From Brucella grignonensis (GTDB taxonomy: Bacteria; Pseudomonadota; Alphaproteobacteria; Rhizobiales; Rhizobiaceae), in contig NZ_NNRL01000148.1 in NCBI RefSeq assembly GCF_002252505.1, positions 62,001 through 126,000 on the forward strand: 64,000 nt of DNA, read 5' to 3'. Below, one piece after another: positions 48,984 to 58,535 of this stretch (within the stretch, counting starts at the first letter, position 1; each line of letters opens with the position of its first letter). The position numbers and the translations under genes are program-made. Below the pieces are notes generated by a model. The model was not told where the DNA came from, searched no databases, and saw only the letters and a program-made list of their open reading frames with translations.

Positions 48984-50171
48984 ATGGCCAAGCCGCAAAG
49001 CCCAAAACCAACCGCACCATTTTCCCGCAATCTTGTCCGCGCAGTTTTGGTTCTGACCATCCTGCTGGTTCTGGCGGCGGGTGCCGCGTTCTATTACGCC
49101 TCGCGCGTTTCAGATAAATCACGTCATGCAGATGGCGATGGCAAGATGCAGATCGTGATCAATGCCAAGAGCTGTGATCCGAATGAATTAACAGTTCCGG
49201 CTGGACGTACCGTCTTTGAAATAGTCAACAAGTCTGACCGTTCCGTTGAATGGGAAATTCTCGACGGCGTGATGGTTCTTGAAGAGCGGGAGAATATTGC
49301 GCCGGGCTTCAAGCAGACAATTACCGCAAAGCTTTTGCCGGGTGAATATCAGATCACTTGTGGCCTTCTTTCCAATCCGCGCGGCAAGCTGATCGTAACT
49401 CCATCGGCGAGCAGTGAAGCCGCAAAAGGCAAACTGCCTCTGACCGCCTTCCTCGGTGCACTGGCTGAGTATCAAATCTATCTCGCAACTGAAGTGGCTG
49501 AGTTCCAGAAGGCTGTTGCAACGCTTTCGGATGCCGTTTCAAGCGGCAATATCGAAGCCGCACAGGCCGCTTACGCGCCAGCGCGTGAAGCTTATGCACG
49601 TATCGCACCGGTTTCGGAAGCCTTCTCCGATCTCGATACGGCAATCAATGCGCGCGCCGATGTTTTTGAAAAGCGTGAACAAGACCCTGCATTTGGCGGC
49701 CTTCACCGCATTGAATATGGGCTGTTCGAACAGAAGTCACTGGATGGTCTGCAGCCCGTTGCAGGCAAACTGGTACAGGACGCGGCTGGCCTGAAAGATC
49801 GTATCCGTGCCTTGCGTATTTCGCCTGACCGGATGCTGGCAGGTACATCGTCGGCGCTCAATCGATTTGCGTCAACCGCTGCTGATACAGGCGATGATCG
49901 CTACGCACATACAGATTTGCAGGTATTTGCAGGCCTTGTTGAAGGTTCGGCAAAGACGGCGGATGTGTTGCGTCCGATCGTTATCAAGGTTGATCCCAAG
50001 GCTTTTGAAGGGGTTGATGCTCAGGTGTCAGCCGTGAAGGCGCTGCTTGGCGCCCAGAATGGCAAGGCATACGATACACTTTCTGCTGATGAGAAGGCAC
50101 AAATCAAGGACGGCGCGGCTGCTCTTGCCGACCAGTTTTCAAAACTCCGCGATCAACTTGGAATGGATTAA
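48984..50171 (+). CDS. efeO: EfeO: cupredoxin plus M75 (imelysin-like) iron-uptake protein
   Basis: 395-residue periplasmic/membrane-anchored protein. An N-terminal anchor (LVRAVLVLTILLVLAAGAAFYYA, residues about 13-35) leads to a cupredoxin domain (about 50-140: MQIVINAKSCDPNELTVPAGRTVFEIVNKSDRSVEW, with a Cys in ITCGLLSNPRG). Then comes the M75 peptidase-like domain (from about 150) with its HxxE iron motif in GLHRIEYGLF. EfeO delivers iron to EfeU. Its TAA stop overlaps the efeB ATG by one base. Confidence 0.93.
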   Translation: MAKPQSPKPTAPFSRNLVRAVLVLTILLVLAAGAAFYYASRVSDKSRHADGDGKMQIVINAKSCDPNELTVPAGRTVFEIVNKSDRSVEWEILDGVMVLEERENIAPGFKQTITAKLLPGEYQITCGLLSNPRGKLIVTPSASSEAAKGKLPLTAFLGALAEYQIYLATEVAEFQKAVATLSDAVSSGNIEAAQAAYAPAREAYARIAPVSEAFSDLDTAINARADVFEKREQDPAFGGLHRIEYGLFEQKSLDGLQPVAGKLVQDAAGLKDRIRALRISPDRMLAGTSSALNRFASTAADTGDDRYAHTDLQVFAGLVEGSAKTADVLRPIVIKVDPKAFEGVDAQVSAVKALLGAQNGKAYDTLSADEKAQIKDGAAALADQFSKLRDQLGMD

Positions 50172-51517
50172 TGACCATAAAATTTTTCAGAAATGATCGT
50201 ACTGATAAAGATCAGCCAGCGTCTTCGGCACGCCGCGCTCTTTTGCTGGGTGCGGGCGCAACAGGGGTCGCAAGCGTGTTTGCACCTCAGGCGGCGAATG
50301 CGCTTTCAAATGCGGGTGCACTCTCTTCTGAAAGTGTGACCAACGCACCGGAAAGCGACAAGCTGCAAGAGAGCCAGCCATTTTATGGTGTGCATCAGCC
50401 GGGTATTGTAACACCGCGTCCAGCTGCAGGCTTGGTAGCTTCGTTCGACGTACTGGCGCGCGACCGTGCGGGTCTGGAACGCATGTTCAGACTTCTGACG
50501 GAACGTGCAGCCTTTCTCATGAAGGGTGGTGAGCCACCAGAACTTGATCCGAAGTTTCCACCGTCGGACTCAGGGATTTTAGGGCCGACTGTTGCGCCTG
50601 ACAATCTGACGATTACAGTAGGATTGGGTAACTCGCTATTTGATGATCGCTTTGGACTGAAGCCGTTCAAGCCAAAGCAGTTGCAACGTATGACGGGTTT
50701 CCCCAACGATGCACTGCAAAAGGATCTGTGTCACGGAGATCTGGTAATCCAGTTCTGCTCGAATACAGCAGATACCAATATCCATGCGCTGCGCGATATC
50801 ATGAAGAACATGCCGGATCTTCTGATGGTGCGCTGGAAGCAGGAAGGTTCAGTGCCGGTACAGCCGCCGCATTCGCCAAAAGCCAAGGAAAGTGCGCGCA
50901 ATTTCCTCGGGTTCCGCGATGGTTCAGCTAATCCTGATGCTGCTGACAAAGCCTTGATGGACCGCGTCATCTGGATTCAGCCCGGCAAAGATGAGCCAGA
51001 ATGGGCTTCTCACGGCAATTATATGGCCGTTCGTCTCATCCGCAATTTTGTTGAGCGCTGGGATCGCACGCCGTTGCAGGAGCAGCAGACCATTTTCGGG
51101 CGTCACAAAGATAGCGGTGCGCCATTTGATGGCAAAACTGAAGCTGATGTGCCTGACTATTCAAAAGATCCAGAAGGCAAGGTTACGCGAATGGATTCTC
51201 ATATTCGGCTGGCCAATCCACGCGATGCCAATGCCGAACAGCATTTGATTTTGCGCCGTCCGTTCAACTATTCCAATGGGGTCACGAAGTCCGGTCAGCT
51301 CGATATGGGGCTGCTGTTCATCGCTTATCAGGCCGATCTGGAAAAGGGCTTTATTACTGTTCAGAAGCGCCTCGATGGCGAACCTCTGGAAGAGTATATC
51401 AAGCCAATCGGCGGCGGTTATTTCTTCACGCTACCCGGCGTGAAAAATCAGGATGACTTTTACGCAAGTGCACTCCTGCAGGCGAGTGGAGCGAGTTTGA
51501 CGTTTGATAAAAGCTGA
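50171..51517 (+). CDS. efeB: EfeB: Tat-exported DyP-type peroxidase/deferrochelatase
   Basis: 448-residue haem peroxidase of the dye-decolourising type. The N-terminus holds a twin-arginine-like signal (SARRALLLGAGATGVASVFAPQAANA). The DyP domain has the distal GFRDGSANP (GXXDG) motif with catalytic Asp and a proximal-His candidate in FGRHKDSGAPFDG. EfeB oxidises Fe(II) and can release iron from haem for the EfeUO permease. The last codons form the left arm of a long inverted repeat (51483-51560). Coupled to efeO by one-base overlap. Confidence 0.94.
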   Translation: MTIKFFRNDRTDKDQPASSARRALLLGAGATGVASVFAPQAANALSNAGALSSESVTNAPESDKLQESQPFYGVHQPGIVTPRPAAGLVASFDVLARDRAGLERMFRLLTERAAFLMKGGEPPELDPKFPPSDSGILGPTVAPDNLTITVGLGNSLFDDRFGLKPFKPKQLQRMTGFPNDALQKDLCHGDLVIQFCSNTADTNIHALRDIMKNMPDLLMVRWKQEGSVPVQPPHSPKAKESARNFLGFRDGSANPDAADKALMDRVIWIQPGKDEPEWASHGNYMAVRLIRNFVERWDRTPLQEQQTIFGRHKDSGAPFDGKTEADVPDYSKDPEGKVTRMDSHIRLANPRDANAEQHLILRRPFNYSNGVTKSGQLDMGLLFIAYQADLEKGFITVQKRLDGEPLEEYIKPIGGGYFFTLPGVKNQDDFYASALLQASGASLTFDKS

Positions 51518-51560
51518 CTGCAAATGCTGGTTCAAACGTCAAATTCAAAAGCTCCACTCG
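51483..51560. repeat. Long inverted repeat straddling the efeB stop codon
   Basis: Left arm CGAGTGGAGC plus TTTGACGTTTGA (51483-51507, within the last efeB codons) pairs with right arm TCAAACGTCAAA plus GCTCCACTCG (51532-51560), separated by small internal loops and a 24-nt apical part. TTTT follows at 51561-51564. The mRNA would fold at the end of efeB and could terminate transcription or protect the upstream message. Confidence 0.65.
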
Positions 51561-51575
51561 TTTTAAAAGTTGGCC

Positions 51576-51645
51576 GTGGCCCATTCGATCCTGACATTTG
51601 CACTGCGGTTATCCCAGCGATAGGCAAATGTCAGGATCGGGCCAC
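51576..51645. repeat. Second long inverted repeat between efeB and efeM
   Basis: Left arm GTGGCCC then GATCCTGACATTTGC (51576-51601, 4-nt bulge ATTC) matches right arm GCAAATGTCAGGATC then GGGCCAC (51624-51645), with a 22-nt loop. At 22 bp of pairing it is unusually long. No T-run follows, so it is more a cruciform/REP-like element or processing hairpin than a terminator. Confidence 0.7.
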
Positions 51646-51700
51646 TGGCGGGCCGCAGAATGCGCGTGGGTGAAGGTCTTATCATTACGGAGAGGTAAAC

Positions 51701-52528
51701 ATGAAATATCGTCTGCCATTGCTCGCGTCGGCTTGCGCCGTTGCCCTTTCACTCAGCTTCGGTGCTGCAGAGGCTGAAGTCTCCCCACTTGATCTGGTTC
51801 AGCCTATTGCCGACTACAAGATCTATATTCAGGACAATCTTGATATCCTTGTAAAGGATACGAAGGCTTTTACCGATGCTATCAAGGCTGGCGAACTTGA
51901 GAAAGCGAAAGAGCTTTATCCATCTTCGCGCGTTTCCTATGAAAAGATCGAACCGATTGCAGAGCTTTTTGCGGACCTCGATGCTTCTATCGATAGCCGT
52001 GCTGACGATCATGAAGATGCAGAAAAGTCGGAAGACTTTACCGGCTTCCATCGCCTCGAATACGGCCTGTTCGCACAGAATTCGACCGAAGGTCTCGATA
52101 AATATGCTGACAAGCTCTACGCAGATGTTGTTGAGCTGCAGAAGCGCATCAAGGACATGACCTTCCCACCTGAAAAGGTTGTTGGTGGTGCAGCAGCCCT
52201 TATGGAAGAAGTGGCCGCAACCAAGATTTCTGGTGAAGAAGATCGTTATAGCCACACCGACATCTGGGACTTCCAGGCCAATGTAGATGGCTCGCAGAAG
52301 ATCGTCGAACTCTTCCGTCCGCTGATCGAAAAAGAAAATCCTGAGCTTCTTAAGAAGTCGGATGCCAACTTCAAAACCGTCAACGACATTCTTGCGAAGT
52401 ACAAGAAGGGCGACGGCTATGAATTATACGATAAGCTGACCGACGAAGATCGCAAGGTCATGGCTGGCGCGATCACGACGCTGGCAGAAGATCTTTCGAC
52501 GTTGCGCGGCACATTAGGCCTGAACTAA
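51701..52528 (+). CDS. EfeM/EfeO-like M75 family iron protein
   Basis: 275-residue periplasmic protein with signal peptide ([25 protein letters not shown]). It is made only of the M75 imelysin-like domain with the HxxE motif in [12 protein letters not shown], paralogous to the second half of EfeO ([49 protein letters not shown]). EfeM-type proteins lack the cupredoxin part. The gene follows efeB after 183 bp of hairpin-rich DNA and may be expressed at a different level. It ends in a strong terminator. Confidence 0.9.
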   Translation: MKYRLPLLASACAVALSLSFGAAEAEVSPLDLVQPIADYKIYIQDNLDILVKDTKAFTDAIKAGELEKAKELYPSSRVSYEKIEPIAELFADLDASIDSRADDHEDAEKSEDFTGFHRLEYGLFAQNSTEGLDKYADKLYADVVELQKRIKDMTFPPEKVVGGAAALMEEVAATKISGEEDRYSHTDIWDFQANVDGSQKIVELFRPLIEKENPELLKKSDANFKTVNDILAKYKKGDGYELYDKLTDEDRKVMAGAITTLAEDLSTLRGTLGLN

Positions 52529-52545
52529 GGCTGTTAAATTGCATG

Positions 52546-52574
52546 GAAAATGGCGGGCTTTGCCCGCCATTTTC
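52546..52574 (+). terminator. Rho-independent-like terminator of the efe operon
   Basis: Thirteen-bp perfect stem (GAAAATGGCGGGC / GCCCGCCATTTTC) with TTT loop, 17 bp after the efeM-type stop; the right arm's own ATTTTC and following ATTTG provide the U-rich end. Confidence 0.85.
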
Positions 52575-52669
52575 ATTTGTAATGAACGATACTTGTAAAG
52601 GGATATTGCCCCCTGGGATATCAAGTCATAGGCTGGATTGTCAGGATTCAACGAGGAGGATTTTAGGTC

Positions 52670-54154
52670 ATGACCAAGCTGTCGCGCGCAACGCTCAAGA
52701 GCTTCAACAAAGTTCATAAGCCTGGTTATGATCTGGAGGCGCTGACACCGGGGATTGTGCATTTTGGTGTGGGTAATTTTCATCGCGCGCATCAAGCGGT
52801 TTATCTTGATGATTTGTTCGGGCTTGGGCTCGATCATGATTGGGCTTTGGTTGGCGCAGGCGTGCGGGCCAGCGACGATGCCATGCGCGATACGCTGAAA
52901 GCTCAGGATTGGCTGACCACAGTTGTTGAGCAGGAAGCGGAACATTCGGAAGCGCGCATCATCGCCTCGATGGTCGATTACGTGACGATTTCTACCGACG
53001 AGGGGTGCAAGGCGCTGATGGCCTATCTTACGTCACCGGATATCCGCATTGTTTCGATGACGATCACCGAAGGCGGCTATTACATCAATCCGGCAAGCCA
53101 GCATTTTGATCCGGCGCATCCCGATATTGTCTATGACAGTGTTCATACGGACAAGCCAAATACGGTCTTTGGTCTCATCGTGCAGGCGCTGAAACTGCGC
53201 AAGGCCGCCGAAGTCGAGCCGTTCACGGTCATGTCCTGCGATAATATTCCCGGTAATGGCCACGTTACCGAAGATGCTGTCGTTGGCCTCGCCAAGCTCA
53301 GCGATCCGGAATTTGCTGACTGGATTGCGGCCAATGTGGCTTTCCCGAATTCAATGGTTGATCGCATCACACCGGCGACGGGTGGGCGCGAACGCGATAT
53401 CGCGCTGAAGGAATTTGAAGTTGAAGATGGCTGGCCGGTCTTCTGCGAAGGTTTCAAGCAGTGGGTGGTCGAAGACAAATTCCCGACTGGACGTCCACGG
53501 TTGCATAAAGTAGGCGTGATCTTCTCCGATCAGGTCGACGCTTATGAGCTGATGAAAATCCGTATCCTCAATGGCGGACATGCGGCGATTGCCTATCCGG
53601 GGGGACTTCTCGACATCCATTTCGTCCATGAGGCGATGGAAAACACGCTGATCAGAAAATATCTGGAAAAGCTCACCAAGGAAGAAATCATTCCCGAGGT
53701 TCCACCGGTTCCAAATACGGTTCTCGAAGATTATCGTCTGCTGATTGACAAGCGTTTTTCCAATCCAAAGATTGGCGATACAATCCGCCGCCTGTGCCTT
53801 GATGGCTCCAACCGTCAACCGAAGTTTATTCTGCCGACAGTTTCAGACCGTCTGGCCAAAGGTCATTCGGTCACCGGCCTTGCACTGGTATCCGCTCTCT
53901 GGTGTCGCTACTGCTATGGAACAACCGACAGCGGTGCGGTGATCGAACCCAATGATCCGTCATGGGATCGTCTGGTGAAACAGGCGGTACTTGCCAAGGA
54001 CGAACCAACACGCTGGCTTGAGATGACTGATATTTTCGGCGCGCTAGCCACCAATCCCGCCTATATCGAAGCCTTTTCCGCAGCGCTCAAGCGTATCTGG
54101 CAGGATGGCACAGCTAAAACGCTCGAACGGTATCTGGCGAATAAACCCTTGTGA
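52670..54154 (+). CDS. Mannitol 2-dehydrogenase / polyol dehydrogenase family
   Basis: 494-residue long-chain NAD-dependent dehydrogenase. The N-terminus IVHFGVGNFHRAHQAVYLDDL carries the family cofactor region, followed by TEGGYYINP, SCDNIPGNG, NSMVDRITPATGG and the catalytic Lys/Asn/His block KIRILNGGHAAIAYPGGL. Length matches MtlK/UxuB. It likely interconverts D-mannitol and D-fructose or a related polyol; fructuronate reductase (UxuB) is the main alternative. It stands alone with a good GGAGGA ribosome-binding site, and its stop is 3 bp from the stop of the convergent lrp-type gene. A CGCCCGG/CCGGGCG stem at 54166-54190, inside that gene, might end its transcript. Confidence 0.88.
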   Translation: MTKLSRATLKSFNKVHKPGYDLEALTPGIVHFGVGNFHRAHQAVYLDDLFGLGLDHDWALVGAGVRASDDAMRDTLKAQDWLTTVVEQEAEHSEARIIASMVDYVTISTDEGCKALMAYLTSPDIRIVSMTITEGGYYINPASQHFDPAHPDIVYDSVHTDKPNTVFGLIVQALKLRKAAEVEPFTVMSCDNIPGNGHVTEDAVVGLAKLSDPEFADWIAANVAFPNSMVDRITPATGGRERDIALKEFEVEDGWPVFCEGFKQWVVEDKFPTGRPRLHKVGVIFSDQVDAYELMKIRILNGGHAAIAYPGGLLDIHFVHEAMENTLIRKYLEKLTKEEIIPEVPPVPNTVLEDYRLLIDKRFSNPKIGDTIRRLCLDGSNRQPKFILPTVSDRLAKGHSVTGLALVSALWCRYCYGTTDSGAVIEPNDPSWDRLVKQAVLAKDEPTRWLEMTDIFGALATNPAYIEAFSAALKRIWQDGTAKTLERYLANKPL

Positions 54155-54157
54155 TAT

Positions 54158-54652
54158 CTATAATGCGCCCGGATAGACTCTGACCGGGCGGTTGTCTTTG
54201 ACAGACTCCATCACCACGAAAGTCGAAGTGCTTGCCACATTCGGCAGGCTCGAGATTTTCTCGCCCAGCACCTCGCGGTAACGCCGGATGTTGGACGTTC
54301 GCACTTTCAGCAGATAGTCGAAAGAGCTTGCAATCATGTGGCACTCTTCAACTTCGCGTATCTTGCGCACCGCAACGTTAAAGGCGGTGAGGGCCGCTTC
54401 GCGCGTGTCCGATAATTTCACGGTCGTAAAGGCGATATGATCGAGGCCCAGCTTTTCCGGGTCAATCGCCGCGCGAAAGCCGATAATATAACCTTCATCG
54501 ACCAATCGTTTGACGCGTGCCTGACACGGCGTCTTGGAAAGACCGACTTTTTTTGACAACTCGGTCATGGCAATGCGACCATCATCGCTCAGCACTTCAA
54601 GAATGCGGCGATCGAACTGATCCAGATCGTCTACAGAGTCTATCTTTCGCAT
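54158..54652 (-). CDS. putR: Lrp/AsnC-family regulator, probable PutR
   Basis: 164-residue regulator with the AsnC helix-turn-helix (VDDLDQFDRRILEVLSDDGRIAMTELSKKVGLSKTPCQARVKRLVDEGYIIGF) and C-terminal RAM domain (IREVEECHMIASSFDYLLKVRTSNIRRYREVL). It is divergent from putA across 151 bp. In Agrobacterium, Rhodobacter and Brucella relatives, the Lrp-type PutR divergent from putA activates proline catabolism in the presence of proline. PutA here lacks its own DNA-binding domain, so a separate regulator is expected. Confidence 0.9.
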   Translation of the reverse strand: MRKIDSVDDLDQFDRRILEVLSDDGRIAMTELSKKVGLSKTPCQARVKRLVDEGYIIGFRAAIDPEKLGLDHIAFTTVKLSDTREAALTAFNVAVRKIREVEECHMIASSFDYLLKVRTSNIRRYREVLGEKISSLPNVASTSTFVVMESVKDNRPVRVYPGAL

Positions 54653-54803
54653 TCAAAATGCCTCTTGAAGTTGTTTTAATAAGATCGAATTGTCTTTATA
54701 TGGATCAAATGAAGGCAGAATGCAATTTGCGTCGATGGTAGTGTGCGACCACATATAAGCATAGTTGAACTGGGCTTAAGCCTGTTTTTGCGAGCATTGC
54801 ACC

Positions 54804-57800
54804 ATGACTGATAAAGTATCCGCCCACGCTACCCCGGTTTTCCAGAATTTCGCGCCGCCAATCCGCGAACAAGGCCCATTGCGCAAGGCAATCACCGATG
54901 CCTATCGTCGGCCAGAAGCTGAATGCGTGACCGCGCTGGTTCAGCAGGCGACCTTGCCTGAAGAAACGACCAAGCAGATCAGAGCGACCGCTCGGAAGCT
55001 GATTGAAGCCCTGCGTGCCAAGCACAAGGGCACGGGCGTTGAAGGTCTGGTGCATGAATATTCGCTGTCGAGCCAGGAAGGCGTGGCGCTGATGTGCCTT
55101 GCCGAAGCTCTACTGCGCATTCCGGATATGGCAACGCGTGATGCGCTGATCCGTGACAAGATTTCCAATGGCGATTGGAAGTCGCATGTCGGCGGCGGTC
55201 GTTCGCTGTTCGTCAATGCTGCAACCTGGGGTCTTGTTGTCACCGGCAAGCTCACCAACACCGTCAATGATAGCGGCCTTTCGGCAGCGCTTACTCGCCT
55301 GATCGCCCGTTGTGGTGAGCCGGTCATCCGTCGCGGCGTGGATATGGCCATGCGTATGATGGGTGAGCAATTCGTCACCGGCGAAACCATCGATGAAGCG
55401 CTGAAGCGTGCGAAGTCGCTGGAAGAGCGCGGATTCCGCTATTCTTACGACATGCTCGGTGAAGCTGCCACGACGGCTGCCGATGCAGAACGTTATTACA
55501 AGGATTACGAGACTGCGATTCACGCAATCGGCCGCGCTTCGGCTGGTCGCGGCATCTATGATGGTCCCGGCATTTCGATCAAGCTTTCGGCCCTGCATCC
55601 ACGCTATGTCCGTGCGCAGAGCGAACGCGTCATGGGAGAACTTCTGCCAAAGGTGAAGGCGCTCGCAGCCCTTTCCAAGAAGTACAATATCGGCCTCAAC
55701 ATCGATGCTGAAGAAGCAGACCGTCTTGAGCTTTCGCTCGATCTTCTGCAGAGCCTGATCGAAGATCCTGATCTGGCTGATTGGGAAGGCATCGGCTTCG
55801 TGGTGCAGGCCTATGGCAAGCGCTGCCCGTTTGTGCTTGATTTCATTATCGATCTTGCCCGCCGGAACAATCGCCGCGTCATGGTTCGTCTCGTCAAGGG
55901 CGCTTACTGGGATGCAGAAATCAAGCGCGCTCAGGTTGATGGTCTGGAAGATTTCCCGGTTTACACCCGCAAGGTTCACACCGACGTCTCCTACATTGCC
56001 TGCGCAGCCAAGCTGCTTGGCGCCCGCGATGTGATCTTCCCGCAGTTTGCAACGCATAATGCGCAGACGCTTGCCACGATCTATCATCTGGCAGGTCCAG
56101 ACTTCAAAACCGGCTCTTATGAATTCCAGTGCCTGCATGGCATGGGCGAACCGCTTTATGACGAAGTTGTCGGTCCATCGAAGCTGGGTCGTCCAGCCCG
56201 CATTTATGCGCCGGTTGGTACGCATGAAACGCTGCTTGCATATCTGGTGCGTCGCCTGCTCGAAAATGGTGCGAACTCTTCCTTCGTCAATCGCATTGGC
56301 GACAAGAGCGTGTCGGTCGATGAACTGATTGCTGATCCTGCGGAAGTCGTTTGCTCGATGGCTATTGTTGGTGCCCGCCACGACCAGATCAACCTGCCGG
56401 AAGGCCTTTATGGTATTCGCAAAAACTCGGCTGGTTTCGACCTTTCCAATGAAGAACAGCTGGCAGAACTGAGCGAAACGCTCAAAGCCAATGCTTCGCG
56501 CGCCTGGACTGCGGAACCGCAGGTTGCGGGTGCCAAGGTTAAGGGTGAAAGCCGCCCAGTTCTGAACCCCGGCGATCATTCCGATGTCGTGGGTACAGTT
56601 ACGGAAATCGCTGCCGACGATGTTGCGCAAGCGATGAAGGCGGCTGAGAAGGCTGTTGCAAGCTGGTCTCAGGTTTCTCCTGCTGATCGTGCAGCCTGCC
56701 TTGATCGCGCTGCTGATATCATGCAGCGTGAAATGGCCGAACTTCTCGGTCTCATCATGCGTGAAGCTGGCAAGTCCATGCCAAACGCGATTGCAGAAGT
56801 GCGCGAAGCCATCGACTTCCTGCGCTATTATGCAGAACAGACCCGCCGCACACTGGGCGTTGCGCACAAGCCGCTTGGTCCAATTGTCTGTATCAGCCCG
56901 TGGAACTTCCCGCTGGCGATCTTCACCGGCCAGATTGCAGCAGCCCTTGTTGCAGGCAATCCAGTTCTGGCAAAGCCTGCTGAAGAAACCCCGCTCATCG
57001 CAGCGCAGGGTGTTCGCATTCTGCACGAAGCTGGCATTCCTGCCGATGCATTGCAGCTTCTGCCGGGCGATGGCCGCATTGGTGCAGCGCTTGTTGCAGC
57101 GCAGGAAACCTGTGGTGTGATGTTTACCGGCTCGACCGAAGTTGCACGTCTTATTCAGGCGCAGCTTGCCTCGCGTCTGCTGCCAAATGGTAAGCCCATC
57201 CCGTTGATTGCTGAAACCGGTGGTCAGAATGCCATGATCGTGGATTCGTCTGCTCTTGCCGAACAGGTCGTGTTCGACGTGATCGGTTCGGCTTTCGACA
57301 GCGCCGGTCAGCGTTGTTCGGCTCTGCGCGTTCTTTGCTTGCAGGAAGATGTCGCGGATCGCATTCTGACCATGCTCAAGGGCGCGCTCAAGGAACTGTC
57401 CATTGGCCGCACCGACAAGCTGAAAGTTGATATTGGCGCCGTAATTACTGCCGAAGCCAAGGACATCATCGAGAAGCACGTTCAGACGATGCGTGATATG
57501 GGCCGTAAAGTGGAACAACTTCCGCTTGGACCGGAAGCCGGGAAGGGCACTTTCGTTGCGCCGACCATCGTTGAGATCGACAGTCTGCGCGATCTGAAGC
57601 GTGAAGTGTTCGGTCCGGTTCTGCATGTTGTGCGCTATAAGCGTGATGACATGGATCGTCTGATCGATGACATCAATGCAACCGGTTATGGCCTGACCTT
57701 TGGTCTGCATACACGTCTTGATGAAACCATCGCTCATGTTGCCGACCGCATCCGGGTTGGTAACATCTATATCAATCGCAACGTTATTGGTGCGATTGTG

Positions 57801-58487
57801 GGCGTCCAGCCTTTCGGTGGCCGTGGTCTGTCCGGCACGGGCCCGAAGGCTGGCGGTCCGCTTTATCTCGGTCGCCTCGTTGAAACAGCGCCTATCCCGC
57901 CGCGTATGGCTTCGGTTCACACCGATGCCGCGCTCAACGATTTCGCAAAGTGGCTTGGCAATCGCGGCATGAACGAACTGGCGCAGGCGGCTCGTGAAAC
58001 CGGCAGTGCTTCTGCCCTTGGTATGAATATCGAGCTGCCGGGTCCGGTTGGTGAGCGCAACCTCTACGCGCTTCATGCGCGTGGTCGTATTCTTCTGGTT
58101 CCCGAGAGCGAAATCGGCTTCTATCGTCAGCTGACGGCTGCACTTGCCACTGGCAACGAGGCTGTGATCGACGAGGCTTCGGGCCTGCGCAATCTTCTGA
58201 AGGACTTGCCTTCAAGCGTCGCTGCGCGTGTTGTCTGGACAAAGGACTGGCAGGCAGATGCGCCCTTTGCCGGTGCGCTTGTTGAAGGAGAGGGCGAACG
58301 CCTGACTGACATCAACAAGAAGCTGGCAGCTCTTCCGGGTCCGCTCGTGCTAACACAGGCCGCGACTTCGGCGCAGCTTGCTGAGAGCGCTGATTGTTAT
58401 TGCCTGAGCTGGCTGCTTGAGGAGGTTTCGACCTCCATCAACACAACGGCTGCAGGCGGCAATGCGAGCCTGATGGCAATCGGCTGA
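54804..58487 (+). CDS. putA: Bifunctional proline dehydrogenase / P5C dehydrogenase (PutA)
   Basis: 1227-residue enzyme: FAD-dependent proline dehydrogenase followed by NAD-dependent glutamate-semialdehyde dehydrogenase, with an intramolecular tunnel. It lacks the N-terminal ribbon-helix-helix repressor domain of E. coli PutA (1320 residues). The PRODH barrel runs about 130-480 (LSALHPRY, NIDAEEADRLELSLDLLQSL, VRLVKGAYWDAEIKRAQ, YEFQCLHGMGEPLYDEV). The ALDH domain spans about 520-1010 with SPWNFPLAIFTGQIAAAL, Glu in ETGGQNAMIV and catalytic Cys in DSAGQRCSALRVL. The C-terminal roughly 200 residues form the ALDH-like tail domain of long PutAs. A terminator follows. Confidence 0.97.
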   Translation: MTDKVSAHATPVFQNFAPPIREQGPLRKAITDAYRRPEAECVTALVQQATLPEETTKQIRATARKLIEALRAKHKGTGVEGLVHEYSLSSQEGVALMCLAEALLRIPDMATRDALIRDKISNGDWKSHVGGGRSLFVNAATWGLVVTGKLTNTVNDSGLSAALTRLIARCGEPVIRRGVDMAMRMMGEQFVTGETIDEALKRAKSLEERGFRYSYDMLGEAATTAADAERYYKDYETAIHAIGRASAGRGIYDGPGISIKLSALHPRYVRAQSERVMGELLPKVKALAALSKKYNIGLNIDAEEADRLELSLDLLQSLIEDPDLADWEGIGFVVQAYGKRCPFVLDFIIDLARRNNRRVMVRLVKGAYWDAEIKRAQVDGLEDFPVYTRKVHTDVSYIACAAKLLGARDVIFPQFATHNAQTLATIYHLAGPDFKTGSYEFQCLHGMGEPLYDEVVGPSKLGRPARIYAPVGTHETLLAYLVRRLLENGANSSFVNRIGDKSVSVDELIADPAEVVCSMAIVGARHDQINLPEGLYGIRKNSAGFDLSNEEQLAELSETLKANASRAWTAEPQVAGAKVKGESRPVLNPGDHSDVVGTVTEIAADDVAQAMKAAEKAVASWSQVSPADRAACLDRAADIMQREMAELLGLIMREAGKSMPNAIAEVREAIDFLRYYAEQTRRTLGVAHKPLGPIVCISPWNFPLAIFTGQIAAALVAGNPVLAKPAEETPLIAAQGVRILHEAGIPADALQLLPGDGRIGAALVAAQETCGVMFTGSTEVARLIQAQLASRLLPNGKPIPLIAETGGQNAMIVDSSALAEQVVFDVIGSAFDSAGQRCSALRVLCLQEDVADRILTMLKGALKELSIGRTDKLKVDIGAVITAEAKDIIEKHVQTMRDMGRKVEQLPLGPEAGKGTFVAPTIVEIDSLRDLKREVFGPVLHVVRYKRDDMDRLIDDINATGYGLTFGLHTRLDETIAHVADRIRVGNIYINRNVIGAIVGVQPFGGRGLSGTGPKAGGPLYLGRLVETAPIPPRMASVHTDAALNDFAKWLGNRGMNELAQAARETGSASALGMNIELPGPVGERNLYALHARGRILLVPESEIGFYRQLTAALATGNEAVIDEASGLRNLLKDLPSSVAARVVWTKDWQADAPFAGALVEGEGERLTDINKKLAALPGPLVLTQAATSAQLAESADCYCLSWLLEEVSTSINTTAAGGNASLMAIG

Positions 58488-58510
58488 TAAGTCTTTACAC
58501 TATTTGAAAG

Positions 58511-58535
58511 AGGCGACCTTCGGGTCGCCTTTTTT
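58511..58535 (+). terminator. Rho-independent terminator of putA
   Basis: Eight-bp stem AGGCGACC/GGTCGCCT with the stable TTCG tetraloop and a T-run (58530-58535), 24 bp after the putA stop. Confidence 0.93.

Noticed and set aside
55110-58076. 988-codon open frame antisense to putA
   Set aside because: Exact antisense of a highly conserved enzyme; composition is not protein-like and there is no ribosome-binding site. Its length alone is not evidence.
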